Positions 24,300-32,368 of a stretch of 64,000 nucleotides of DNA are shown piece after piece. The number at the start of each line of letters is the position of its first letter. Position 1 is the first letter of the stretch. The DNA is from G965207335 sp965207335 (GTDB taxonomy: Bacteria > Pseudomonadota > Gammaproteobacteria > PS1 > Pseudothioglobaceae): assembly GCA_965207335.1 (NCBI GenBank), contig OZ242267.1, forward strand, positions 1,798,001 to 1,862,000, given 5' to 3'. The notes beneath the pieces are model-generated. The model saw only the letters and a program-made list of their open reading frames with translations, was not told where the DNA came from and searched no databases. Made by a program: the position numbers and the translations under genes.

Positions 24300-24569
24300 T
24301 CAGTTAAATAATTGCGAATGTGTACCAATTCTGGCTAATTTTAAAGTGTTATTTTCAATTTTGTAAATAATTAGCAAATCACCGCTTAAATGAAACTCAC
24401 TATAACCTAGTAAATTCCCACTTAAATTATGGTTTTTTGTTTCTTTTGGCAAAGGTTTATTTTTTAGTAGAGTTGATATGCAAAGAATATATTTAGAATA
24501 GTGTTTATCACTAAATTTAATGTTTTTATAGTTTTTTATAAATGTTTTTGACCTAAACAAGTCAAGCAT
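24300..24569 (-). CDS. YafQ/RelE-superfamily mRNA interferase toxin
   Basis: 89 residues matching the YafQ type: F-I-K-N-Y-K near the N-terminus, L-L-K-N-K-P-L-P-K-E-T-K-N-H-N-L-S-G-N-L at ~38-55 and E-F-H-L-S-G-D-L-L-I-I-Y-K-I-E at ~60-74. H-x-L-x-G and H-L-x-x-D-x-x-L-I-Y are the usual landmarks with catalytic His and Asp residues, all present. It cleaves mRNA on the ribosome when unbound. The antitoxin gene precedes it by 5 bases. This is the only toxin of the three modules here with an undamaged frame. Confidence 0.85.
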   Translation of the reverse strand: MLDLFRSKTFIKNYKNIKFSDKHYSKYILCISTLLKNKPLPKETKNHNLSGNLLGYSEFHLSGDLLIIYKIENNTLKLARIGTHSQLFN

Positions 24570-24574
24570 ATTTG

Positions 24575-24820
24575 TTAAGGATTTTTAATAAACTCATCAA
24601 AAGAAACAGTTTCGCCAATACCTTTTTCAACCTCTTGTATAGCCTTTAATGTAGCTTTATTAGGTATTTTTACTGCAAATGGTAGTCCTTGTTTTTGTAC
24701 AACCATATTAGCAAATATATTTACCGCACTAGTAAAATTAAGCCCTAGTGATTTAAGTATTTGTTTTGATTGCACAAATGTTTTTTCATCTATTCTAATG
24801 CTAGTTTGTACTCTTGACAT
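24575..24820 (-). CDS. RelB/DinJ-family antitoxin
   Basis: 81 residues. The N-terminal ribbon-helix-helix reads V-Q-T-S-I-R-I-D-E-K-T-F-V-Q-S-K-Q-I-L-K-S-L-G-L, typical of DinJ, followed by F-T-S-A-V-N-I-F-A-N-M-V-V and L-P-F-A-V-K-I-P-N. The C-terminal tail would wrap the YafQ-like toxin. Such antitoxins repress their own promoter; the 237-base gap up to the divergent secreted-protein gene should contain it, but no clear operator palindrome was found. Confidence 0.85.
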   Translation of the reverse strand: MSRVQTSIRIDEKTFVQSKQILKSLGLNFTSAVNIFANMVVQKQGLPFAVKIPNKATLKAIQEVEKGIGETVSFDEFIKNP

Positions 24821-25057
24821 ACGACTATTTTCTAATTAAAAAACTTATTTTACCCCTTTTGGTATGCAAATGGTATCAAAATTGATTATTATTATTTATG
24901 TTGCGAGAATATTTTTTAAATTAGTGTTTGCTATCAAGGTTATGCAATTAAAACTAAATATTTAAGTAGTGTTTTTACACTGCCTTTTATAACTTGCTTA
25001 GTTTGTAATGTAAATAAAATTGGACTAAAATATAATCTTTAACAAATAATTAGGATT

Positions 25058-25630
25058 ATGAAACTAATAACGATACTTATTATGGTAGCTTTGACTTTTA
25101 TAGCTACTGCGTATGCTAAGGGTGAACACTCTATGAAACACCATATCCAAATGACAACACAAAGTCAAACACCGTTATTAACTGAGACAGGTAATGATAT
25201 TTTTGGCACTATCCAAGAAGTTATTATTAACTTAAATGCAAACCCTAATACTAACTGGGCTAAGGTTAATATTACAGCATTAAAAGAGCATTTACTTGAT
25301 ATGCGTGATATGACTATAAATGTTAAGGTTATCAGTAAAAAAGCATTAAAAAATGGCTCAGAAATACTCATAAAACCAGAAACAAAAAGATCAATACAAT
25401 CCATAAAAAGAGTTTTATCTGCACATCCTGCACAATTAAAAAAAGAAACTAACTGGGAAATGCAAGTACAAAAAGAAGGGATTGAGTACAGACTAATTAC
25501 AACTACGAATAAACCCATAGAAGTTGATAAAATTATTGGATTAGGTTATATAGGACTTATGGCGTATGGCAATCATCATCAGTATCATCACTTACTAATA
25601 GCAAGTGGCAGCAACCCTCATTCCCATTAA
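25058..25630 (+). CDS. Secreted protein of unknown function, His-rich C-terminus
   Basis: 190 residues with a clear signal peptide (M-K-L-I-T-I-L-I-M-V-A-L-T-F-I-A-T-A-Y-A). The mature protein begins with K-G-E-H-S-M-K-H-H and ends with clusters of His (G-N-H-H-Q-Y-H-H and N-P-H-S-H), suggesting metal binding at both termini. The middle holds an amphipathic I-N-I-T-A-L-K-E-H-L-L-D-M-R-D-M segment. G-L-G-Y-I-G-L-M-A-Y-G lies just before the tail. I do not recognise the family with certainty; it could handle a periplasmic metal such as copper. Confidence 0.65.
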   Translation: MKLITILIMVALTFIATAYAKGEHSMKHHIQMTTQSQTPLLTETGNDIFGTIQEVIINLNANPNTNWAKVNITALKEHLLDMRDMTINVKVISKKALKNGSEILIKPETKRSIQSIKRVLSAHPAQLKKETNWEMQVQKEGIEYRLITTTNKPIEVDKIIGLGYIGLMAYGNHHQYHHLLIASGSNPHSH

Positions 25631-25696
25631 TATTATAGTTTTTTTACCATAAGTTATTTTACTACTTTTTAGTATCAATAGTGGTATCATACTATT

Positions 25697-25951
25697 GTGG
25701 CTAAAATAGATGAAACACTAAAAAATATGGCTAACAACTAAGCAAATGTTAGGTTTGTTGATTTATTTAAGGTTTGTGAGTTTTATTTTGATAAACCGCG
25801 TAATAAAAGTACAAGTCATTTTATATTTAAAACTCCGTGGCATAATAACCCAAGAGTAAATATTCAAAATAACAAAGGCAGTGCTAAGGTTTATCAAGTA
25901 AGACAAGTATTATTAGCAATTAAAAAGTTAGAGGATAGAGAAAATGGATAA
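25697..25951 (+). pseudogene. HicA-like toxin with an internal stop codon
   Basis: From a GTG, the frame reads V-A-K-I-D-E-T-L-K-N-M-A-N-N, then TAA, then A-N-V-R-F-V-D-L-F-K-V-C-E-F-Y-F-D-K-P-R. It goes on with S-H-F-I-F-K-T-P-W (the HicA-type G/S-S-H catalytic His strand), R-V-N-I-Q-N and Y-Q-V-R-Q-V-L-L-A-I-K-K-L-E. Family members have N-N-P-A-N-V-R-F here, so TAA replaces a sense codon. All downstream residues are intact, and the end overlaps the antitoxin gene by eight bases. Probably inactive. Confidence 0.8.
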
Positions 25952-26261
25952 ATATACCTATAAAGTAATATATTCGCAAGATGATAATGAGTATGTTGGA
26001 CTGTGTGTTGAGTTTCCGTCATTAAGTTATTTACAGGCAAGTCAAACTAAGGCATTTAATGGCATTAAAAAACTTGTTAATGAAGTAGTGGCGGATATGA
26101 AAAAATCAGGCGAGATTATACCTAAACCATTATCAACTAAACAATATAGCGGTAAAATTTTGGTAAGAATACCACCAGATATTCATAAAAAATTAGCTAT
26201 GTCAGCCAGTGAAAATAATATTAGTTTAAATAGGCTAATAAGTGCTAAATTATCACAATAA
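25944..26261 (+). CDS. HicB-family antitoxin
   Basis: 105 residues. The degenerate RNase-H-like N-terminus reads Y-K-V-I-Y-S-Q-D-D-N-E-Y-V-G-L-C-V-E-F-P-S-L-S, a standard HicB start. A ribbon-helix-helix type C-terminal domain follows: G-K-I-L-V-R-I-P-P-D-I-H-K-K-L-A-M-S-A-S-E-N-N-I-S-L-N. It would neutralise HicA and bind the operon promoter. Its partner upstream is interrupted, so this antitoxin may persist as an orphan or protect against related toxins. Confidence 0.85.
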   Translation: MDKYTYKVIYSQDDNEYVGLCVEFPSLSYLQASQTKAFNGIKKLVNEVVADMKKSGEIIPKPLSTKQYSGKILVRIPPDIHKKLAMSASENNISLNRLISAKLSQ

Positions 26262-26328
26262 ATAAATACTTGACAACTAAGACAATAAAAGTGCTAAAAT
26301 AAGTATCTTTTTAAATACTTAAATTGAC

Positions 26329-26580
26329 ATGGAACAAGTTTTATCAAACTACACTGCTAGTATTAGTGAGCTTAAAAAATCACCTACTAAGATAATAAAA
26401 CAAGCAAAAGGTGAAAGTATAGCTATTCTTAACCATAATAGTGTTAGTAGTTATTTAGTACCTGCTAGGGTTTATGAAAATCTTGTAAATACCGCTAGTG
26501 ACTATTTATTAGCCAAAAAAGTAGGTGAAAGATTAAAAGATGACACGAAAGCCATAAAAGTTTCAATAGATGAGTTATGA
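26329..26580 (+). CDS. Phd/YefM-like antitoxin of a RelE/StbE module
   Basis: 83 residues with the StbD/RelB-like Phd layout: S-I-S-E-L-K-K-S-P-T-K-I-I-K-Q-A-K-G-E, then I-A-I-L-N-H-N-S-V-S-S-Y-L-V-P-A-R-V-Y-E, and an acidic tail with K-V-S-I-D-E-L. The central 'A-I-L-N-x-x-x-x-x-Y-L-V-P' is the Phd DNA-binding fold signature. The toxin gene starts inside its last codons, but the toxin is frameshifted. A short promoter region lies between it and hicB. Confidence 0.82.
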   Translation: MEQVLSNYTASISELKKSPTKIIKQAKGESIAILNHNSVSSYLVPARVYENLVNTASDYLLAKKVGERLKDDTKAIKVSIDEL

Positions 26581-26862
26581 GTTATTTTTTCATCCAAAAG
26601 CATTAAAAGAATGGGTAAATTAGATAATAGCATCAAAAACCAATTTAAGAAAAAACTACATAAACGGCTAAATAATCCAAAAGTAGAAAAAGATAAATTA
26701 AAGGGTTATAATCAAGTTTATAAAATCAAGTTAAAAACAGTTGGATATAGATTAGCTTATCAAGTTAGGGATAATAAGTCTATATTTGTTATTGTTATAG
26801 CTAAAAGAGAGGATAACAAAATTTATAATACTCTCCAACACAGGCACAAAAACAAAACTTAA
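26570..26862 (+). pseudogene. RelE/StbE-family toxin, frameshifted
   Basis: An ATG at 26570, overlapping the antitoxin stop, begins M-S-Y-E-L-F-F-H-P-K-A-L-K-E-W, the expected RelE/StbE N-terminus, but stops at V-N. A second frame, open from ~26611, continues G-K-L-D-N-S-I-K-N-Q-F-K-K-K-L. It carries the rest: L-K-G-Y-N-Q-V-Y-K-I-K, G-Y-R-L-A-Y-Q-V and V-I-A-K-R-E. The two halves fit end to end with a one-base frame change around GAATGGGTAAA. All other features are intact, so the lesion is recent. Confidence 0.78.
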
Positions 26863-26879
26863 TAAAAAGCAAATACTAT

Positions 26880-27458
26880 TTATAATTTACGAGAGTATTT
26901 TTTCTTTAATATAGTATAACTATTACAACCTAATTTATTTTTCAAATCACAAGCCTTTTTATAATATTCTACTGCTTTAAAATAATCCCGTTTAACACCT
27001 CTTCCTATTACATACATAAGCCCAAGATTATTACAACCACCGCCATTATCTAAATCACAAGCCTTTTTATAATAATCATTTGCTTTAAAATAATCTTGTT
27101 TAACACCTTTGCCTTCATCATAAGTAGCCCCAAGAATAGCACAACCTCTACCATCATCTAACCCACAGGCTTTTTTATAATACTCAAATGCTTTAAAATC
27201 ATCTTGTTTAACACCTTTGCCATTGCCATACATAAACCCAAGACTATAACAACCTCTTCTATCATTTAATTCACAAGCCTTTTTATAATACTTAACTGCT
27301 TTAAAATTATCCTGTTTAACACCATGACCTTTTTCATACGAAAAGCCAAGCATAGTACAACCCAAGCCACTATCACTATCACAATATTTTTTAAATGAAT
27401 CAATACCCCAAGTATTAAAACTAAAAACCAACATCAAACCAATAATTATTTTTTTCAT
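26880..27458 (-). CDS. Secreted Sel1-like (Hcp-type) cysteine-rich repeat protein 1
   Basis: 192 residues: signal peptide M-K-K-I-I-I-G-L-M-L-V-F-S-F-N-T-W-G, then about four 36-residue repeats of the form Y-Y-K-K-A-C-x7-C-x2-L-G-x-x-Y-x-x-G-x-G-V-K-Q-D. Each repeat has two Cys eight positions apart, which in Helicobacter Hcp proteins form a disulfide between the helices. The protein should therefore be periplasmic or exported. The last repeat is followed by a basic L-K-K-K-Y-S-R-K-L tail. It is the downstream-most member of a seven-gene-plus-relics cluster. Confidence 0.85.
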   Translation of the reverse strand: MKKIIIGLMLVFSFNTWGIDSFKKYCDSDSGLGCTMLGFSYEKGHGVKQDNFKAVKYYKKACELNDRRGCYSLGFMYGNGKGVKQDDFKAFEYYKKACGLDDGRGCAILGATYDEGKGVKQDYFKANDYYKKACDLDNGGGCNNLGLMYVIGRGVKRDYFKAVEYYKKACDLKNKLGCNSYTILKKKYSRKL

Positions 27459-27527
27459 AATATCATTTCCATAATATATTTTTTAAAAATTAATATAGTC
27501 CAACTTATTAGGCAATTTTAATTATCT

Positions 27528-27842
27528 CTAGTTTTTTTGCTTTAATTCAATATAAGCATCACAGCCTAATTGTTCTTTTAATTCACAGGCTTTTTTGTAA
27601 TATTTCAGTGCTTTACTATTACTTTGCCTAACACTGTTGCCTATTTTATAAGCAGTAGCAAGATTATAACAACCAATACCACTACTTAACCCACAGGCTT
27701 TTTTGTAATATTCAACTCTTTTAAAATTATTTTGTTTAATTCCTGTGCCTTTTTTATACGAAACAGCAAGATTATAACAACCTTTGCCGTCATCTAATTC
27801 ACAGGCTTTTTTATAATATACCAGTCGTAATAAGCTAGGCAA
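27528..27842 (-). pseudogene. Sel1-like protein, N-terminally truncated
   Basis: Three Hcp-type repeats remain (K-K-A-C-E-L-D-D-G-K-G-C-Y-N-L-A and two more) with the normal C-terminus E-Q-L-G-C-D-A-Y-I-E-L-K-Q. The frame opens with a TTG and an unrelated M-P-S-L-L-R-L-V in place of a signal peptide and first repeats. The C-terminal 60 residues are almost identical to those of the 29268-29957 gene, so it looks like a partial copy. Without a signal peptide it could not reach the periplasm. Confidence 0.7.
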
Positions 27843-27897
27843 TATAAAAAATAACCCTTATATTATTTGCTTATTTACTTTGAAATTTTAATTATCT

Positions 27898-28602
27898 TTA
27901 ATTGTTATTTTTTAACCTAGCATAATTTTCACAGCCTAATTGACTATTTAAATCACAGGCTTTGCCGTAGTGTTCTAGGGCTTTTTTATTGCTTTGCCTA
28001 ATACCTTTGCCTTTTTCATACGAAAAGCCAAGATTATTACAACCTAATCCAATATTTAACCCACAGGCTTTTTTGTAATATTCAATGGCTTGAAAATAAT
28101 TTTGTTTAACACCTTTGTTATCGTCATGCATAACAGCAAGATTAAAACAACCAAGACCACTATCTAACCCACAAGATTTTTTGTAGTGTTCAATGGCTTT
28201 AAAATTATCTTGTTTAACACCTTTGCTATTTTCATACATAATCCCAAGACTAAAACAACCATTGCCATAACCTAACTCACAAGACTTTTTGTAGTATTCA
28301 ACTGCTTTAAAATAATCTTGTTTAATGCCACTGCTATTTTCATACATAATCCCAAGACTAAAACAACCCCCGCCACTATGTAATTCACAGGCCTTTTTAT
28401 AGTGTTCAATTGCTTTAAAATTATCTTGCTTAACACCTTTGCCTTTACCATACGAAAAGCCAAGATTATTACAACTTAGTACATTGCCATTATCACAAGA
28501 ATTTTTTAACGCATTAACATCAATATTTTTTAATGTGTTAACATTAGCACCCCAAGTGTTAAAACTAAAAACCAATGCCAAACATATAATTATTTTTTTC
28601 AT
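27898..28602 (-). CDS. Secreted Sel1-like (Hcp-type) cysteine-rich repeat protein 2
   Basis: 234 residues. The signal peptide (M-K-K-I-I-I-C-L-A-L-V-F-S-F-N-T-W-G-A) is followed by a short duplicated spacer, V-N-T-L-K-N-I-D-V-N-A-L-K-N, unique to this copy. It then has five repeats with C-x7-C pairs. Two adjacent repeats (C-F-S-L-G-I-M-Y-E-N-S) are near duplicates, evidence of internal repeat expansion. The AAAGGATAC upstream is a good ribosome-binding site and recurs before the other members. Confidence 0.85.
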   Translation of the reverse strand: MKKIIICLALVFSFNTWGANVNTLKNIDVNALKNSCDNGNVLSCNNLGFSYGKGKGVKQDNFKAIEHYKKACELHSGGGCFSLGIMYENSSGIKQDYFKAVEYYKKSCELGYGNGCFSLGIMYENSKGVKQDNFKAIEHYKKSCGLDSGLGCFNLAVMHDDNKGVKQNYFQAIEYYKKACGLNIGLGCNNLGFSYEKGKGIRQSNKKALEHYGKACDLNSQLGCENYARLKNNN

Positions 28603-28627
28603 AGTATCCTTTGTTAAAACCTAATTA

Positions 28628-28754
28628 CGAAAAGCCAAGATTATTACAACCTAAGCCACCATTATTATCACAAGCATTTTTTAACACATTAACATCAATA
28701 CTCCAAGTATTAAAACTAAAAACCAATGCCAAACTTATAATTATTTTTTTATAG
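28628..28754 (-). pseudogene. Sel1-like protein relic, signal-peptide end only
   Basis: The stretch encodes, with a damaged start (ATG replaced by ATA and a shortened A-run), a signal peptide and the first half-repeat: L-A-L-V-F-S-F-N-T-W-S-I-D-V, then K-N-A-C-D-N-N-G-G-L-G-C-N-N-L-G-F-S, then a stop. It is homologous to the 5' end of the next gene downstream. A decayed duplicate. Confidence 0.7.
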
Positions 28755-28827
28755 TATCCTTTATTAAAATATAATTACACCAATGCAATTTTTACCACAA
28801 TATATTATTTACTTATTAGGCAAAATT

Positions 28828-29193
28828 TTAATTATCCTTAACTTTTTGCTTTAATTCAGTATAAGCATCACAGCCTAATTGCTCTTTTAATTCACAGGAT
28901 TTTTTATAATATTCACAGGCTTTATTATTATTTTGTTTAACATCTTTGCTATTTTTATATGCAAGGTCAATATTATTATAACCATTACTATTACCTAATA
29001 CACAGGAATTTTTATAATATTCTATTGCTTTAACATAATCTTATTTAACACCTTTGCCATCTTCATACGAAACCCCAAGATTAAAACAATCACTATTATC
29101 ATCTAACTCACAAGCCTTTTTTAATGTATCAATATCAGCACTCCAAGTACTAAAACTAAAAACCAACATTAAACCAATAATTATTTTTTTATA
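28828..29193 (-). pseudogene. Sel1-like protein relic, whole-length but inactivated
   Basis: Nearly a whole member can be read: degenerate start (ATA for ATG), signal peptide, K-A-C-E-L-D-D-N-S-D-C-F-N-L-G-V-S-Y-E-D-G-K-G-V-K, then an in-frame TAA where family members have Q. The remaining repeats and the C-terminus E-Q-L-G-C-D-A-Y-T-E-L-K-Q-K-V-K-D-N follow. Start loss plus a stop makes it non-functional. Its C-terminal 60 bases are identical to the next gene's, suggesting a duplication. Confidence 0.75.
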
Positions 29194-29267
29194 GTATCCT
29201 TTATTAAAACCTAATTACATCAATGCAATTTTTACCACAATATATTATTTACTTATTAGGCAAAATT

Positions 29268-29957
29268 TTAATTATCCTTAACTTTTTGCTTTAATTCAGT
29301 ATAAGCATCACAGCCTAATTGCTCTTTTAATTCACAGGCTTTTTTGTAATATTTCAGTGCTTTACTATTACTTTGCCTAACACTGTTGCCTATTTTATAA
29401 GCAGTAGCAAGATTATAACAAGCAATGTTATTATTTAATCCACAAGCTCTTTTAAAATATATAACTGCTTTAAAATTATCTTGTCTAACACCTGTGCCTT
29501 TTTCATACGAAACAGCAAGACTATAACAACCTTTGCCATCATCTAATATACAAGCCTTTTTGTAATATTCTACTGCTTTTTTATTACTTTGCTTAATACT
29601 TTTGCCTGTTTTATAGGAGGCAGCAAGATTATAACAACCACCACCACTACCTAATTTACAGGCATTTTTGTAATATGCTATTGCTTTTAAATTATCCTGT
29701 TTAACACCTTTGCCACTATCATACAAAATGCCAATATTATTACAACCCTTGCCAATATTTAATTTACAGGCTTTTTTGTAATATTCAGCGGATTTGAAAT
29801 AATTCTGTTTAATTCCTGTGCCTTTTTCATACGAGAGGGCAAGTCTATGACAACCTAAGCCAATATCTAATTCACAAGCCTTTTTTAAGGTATCAACATC
29901 AATACCCCAAGTGCTAAAGCTTAAAACCAACATCAAACCAATAATTATTTTTTTCAT
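29268..29957 (-). CDS. Secreted Sel1-like (Hcp-type) cysteine-rich repeat protein 3
   Basis: 229 residues with signal peptide M-K-K-I-I-I-G-L-M-L-V-L-S-F-S-T-W-G and six repeats. One repeat has lost the second Cys pattern (N-N-N-I-A-C-Y-N-L-A keeps Cys with different spacing residues), and 'Y-F-K-R-A-C' replaces the usual Y-Y-K-K-A-C there. The repeat caps alternate V-K-Q-D, I-K-Q-S and V-R-Q-D. C-terminus L-K-Q-K-V-K-D-N. It is the probable parent of the truncated copy at 27528 and of the relic at 28828. Confidence 0.85.
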   Translation of the reverse strand: MKKIIIGLMLVLSFSTWGIDVDTLKKACELDIGLGCHRLALSYEKGTGIKQNYFKSAEYYKKACKLNIGKGCNNIGILYDSGKGVKQDNLKAIAYYKNACKLGSGGGCYNLAASYKTGKSIKQSNKKAVEYYKKACILDDGKGCYSLAVSYEKGTGVRQDNFKAVIYFKRACGLNNNIACYNLATAYKIGNSVRQSNSKALKYYKKACELKEQLGCDAYTELKQKVKDN

Positions 29958-30109
29958 AATATCCTTTATTAAAGTCTAACTATATCAAGTAAATTGCAGT
30001 TAAATTATCATTATAAATAGGGTGTTTTTTGCTATTATCCATAATATAATTTGTAAAAATTAGTCTAGCACAATTGTTAGGCAAGTTTAATTGTCTTTAA
30101 TTTTTTGAT

Positions 30110-30943
30110 TTAATTCGGTATAAGCAAAGGTCTCAATATAGCATAAGCATCACAACCTGCTTGAAGTTTTAAATCACAAGCTTTAATGAAATATTCCAGT
30201 GCTTTGCTGTTATTTTGCTTAATGCCCGTGCCATAGTCATACAAAACCCCAAGATTATAACAACCCTTACTAATATATAACCCACAGGATTTTTTATAAT
30301 ATTCAATCGCTTTATAATAATTCTGCTTAACACCTATGCCATTACCATACGAAATGCCGAGATTATAACAACCACTACCGTAATCTAACTCACAAGCCTT
30401 TTTGTAATACCTGACTACTTTAAAATAATCTTGTTTAACTCCTGTGCCTTTTTCATACAAAAAACCAATATTATGACAACCACCTCCATAACCTAACCTA
30501 CAGGCTTTTTTATAATATTCAATCGCTTTATAATAATTTTGCTTAACTCCTGTGCCTTTTTCATACAAAAAACCAAGATTATTACAACCATTACCATACA
30601 AAAAACCAAGATTATTACAACCATTACCATCATTTAACTCACAGGCATTTTTATAATATGCTACTGCTTTTAAGTAATTTTGTTTAACACCTCTACCCTC
30701 ATAATACGAAATACCAAGACCAATACAATAAATACCACCATGTAACTTACAGGCTTTTTTGTAATATTCAACTGCTTTAAAATCGTTTTGCTTAACACCT
30801 TCGCCTTTGCGGTATATATTACCAAGAATAGCACAATTCAAACCACTGCCATTATCACATTTTTGCTGTAAATTATCAATTTTATTAGCAAAAACTACGG
30901 TACTTAGTCCAAGTGTCAGTATTAACAAAATTATTTTTTGCAT
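30110..30943 (-). CDS. Secreted Sel1-like (Hcp-type) cysteine-rich repeat protein 4, with altered C-terminus
   Basis: 277 residues. The signal peptide is of a second type (M-Q-K-I-I-L-L-I-L-T-L-G-L-S-T-V-V-F-A). Seven repeats follow, with a short internal duplication of G-N-G-C-N-N-L-G-F-L-Y at ~116-136 that adds an extra half-repeat. The end reads D-A-Y-A-I-L-R-P-L-L-I-P-N. DNA shows that a ~17-base piece carrying the MITE terminus GAGACCTTTGC between two GCTTAT hexamers has been inserted; without it the frame would continue in the family's usual T-E-L-N-Q-K-I-K-D-N. Confidence 0.83.
   Translation of the reverse strand: MQKIILLILTLGLSTVVFANKIDNLQQKCDNGSGLNCAILGNIYRKGEGVKQNDFKAVEYYKKACKLHGGIYCIGLGISYYEGRGVKQNYLKAVAYYKNACELNDGNGCNNLGFLYGNGCNNLGFLYEKGTGVKQNYYKAIEYYKKACRLGYGGGCHNIGFLYEKGTGVKQDYFKVVRYYKKACELDYGSGCYNLGISYGNGIGVKQNYYKAIEYYKKSCGLYISKGCYNLGVLYDYGTGIKQNNSKALEYFIKACDLKLQAGCDAYAILRPLLIPN
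30121..30140. repeat. MITE terminus scar in a Sel1-like gene
   Basis: AGCAAAGGTCTCAATAT lies in the 3' end of the coding sequence. On the minus strand it reads GCTTATGCTATATTGAGACC then TTTGCTTAT, so GCTTAT flanks a short remnant on both sides. This looks like an incomplete excision or a deletion derivative. Confidence 0.6.
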
Positions 30944-31211
30944 AAGATTCTTTTAAAATACAATAACAACAACTTAATTAGTTTTAATCAACTATTTAAT
31001 TTTTATTTTTTGGTTATAGTTTAGGTTTAAAGCAGTTTTATTTTGTTTGGCTAGTTTTGGTATTAAGTCTTTTATTTTTATAAATTTATCAAAAGGCAAA
31101 ACAACAAACTTCCCCCTGTTTTTAAAATATTAAGGTGTAATATCAGTGTATTATTTTTAAATAAAGACACAAAACAAAATAGACAAAAAACTTAATAAAA
31201 GGCAAATATTA

Positions 31212-32210
31212 CTAATTCTTACTTAGTTTAGCATAATTTTCACAGCCTAATTTATTTTTCAAATCACAAGCCTTACTAAAATATTCTAAGGCTTTTTTAT
31301 CACTTTTTCTAATACCTTTATAATACATAAAGGCAAGATTATTACAACCTAATCCATCACCTAATTCACAAGCCTTTTTGTAATATTCAACCGCTTTAAA
31401 ATTACTTTGTTTAATACCTACACCATTTCTATACATAAAACCAATATTATAACAACCCTTGTTATGATTCAACTTACAGGCTTTTTTAAAGTACTCAGCT
31501 GCATTAAAATTATCTTGCTTAACTACTATACCTTTATAATACAAAGCCGCAAGATTATAACAACCATCACTATTATCTAACTTACAAGCCTTTTTCCAGT
31601 ACTTAAGTACTTTAAAATTATCTTGTTTAACACCTTTGTTATTTATATACAAAGCTCCAAGGTTATAACAACCACTACCATAATCTAACTCACAAGCCTT
31701 TTTATAGTGTTTAATTGCTTTTAAGTAATTTTGTTTAACACCTTTGCCACTTATATACAAAGCCGCAATATTATAACAACCACTAGCACTATTTAATTTA
31801 CAAGCCTTTTTATAGTACTCATTTGCTTTAAAATAATTTTGTTTAATGCCTTTGCCTTTTGCATACGAAACTCCAAGAAAAACACAGCCACCGTCATTAT
31901 ATAACTCACAAGATTTTTTATAATACTCATTTGCTTTAAAATAATTTTGTTTAACACCTTCGCCTTTTTCATACGAGACACCAAGATTAAAACAACCCAA
32001 ACTATCACCTAATTCACAAGATTTTTTATAATACTTAATTTTCTTAAAATTATCTTGTTCAACACCTATACCCTCATAATACGAAATACCAAGAATAAGG
32101 CAATTCAAACCACTGCCATTATCACATTTTTGTTTTAAATCATCAATTCTATTAGCAAAAACTACGGTACTTAGTCCAAGTGCCAATATTAACAAAATTA
32201 TTTTTTTCAT
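31212..32210 (-). CDS. Secreted Sel1-like (Hcp-type) cysteine-rich repeat protein 5
   Basis: 332 residues, the longest of the cluster, with eight repeats after signal peptide M-K-K-I-I-L-L-I-L-A-L-G-L-S-T-V-V-F-A. Variants include W-K-K-A-C, Y-F-K-K-A-C and a repeat lacking G-x-G (Y-I-N-N-K-G-V). The Cys pairs are kept throughout. The last repeat ends L-G-C-E-N-Y-A-K-L-S-K-N. It is the first gene of the cluster in the direction of transcription, with AAGGATATT upstream. Confidence 0.86.
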   Translation of the reverse strand: MKKIILLILALGLSTVVFANRIDDLKQKCDNGSGLNCLILGISYYEGIGVEQDNFKKIKYYKKSCELGDSLGCFNLGVSYEKGEGVKQNYFKANEYYKKSCELYNDGGCVFLGVSYAKGKGIKQNYFKANEYYKKACKLNSASGCYNIAALYISGKGVKQNYLKAIKHYKKACELDYGSGCYNLGALYINNKGVKQDNFKVLKYWKKACKLDNSDGCYNLAALYYKGIVVKQDNFNAAEYFKKACKLNHNKGCYNIGFMYRNGVGIKQSNFKAVEYYKKACELGDGLGCNNLAFMYYKGIRKSDKKALEYFSKACDLKNKLGCENYAKLSKN

Positions 32211-32368
32211 AATATCCTTTATTAAAATCTAATAACACCAATTACCTTATCTTAACCTATTATAATGTTAACCAAGTTTTTTATCTAACAAAATCAAGTC
32301 GTTTGTACTATATTACTTTGTATTTAAGCATAACATTGTAAATGTATCTCTAACTTTATTTTTTTATA

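Noticed and set aside
25697..25951. Stop codon reassignment (TAA read as sense) to explain the HicA-like interruption.
   Set aside because: TAA is used as a normal terminator throughout the window (for example prfC, mrp, acnB), so reassignment is untenable.
30960..31210. Short open stretch on the minus strand (R-G-K-F-V-V-L-P-F-D-K-F) resembling part of an antitoxin.
   Set aside because: About 45 codons, no start or partner gene, and no conserved feature strong enough to call it.
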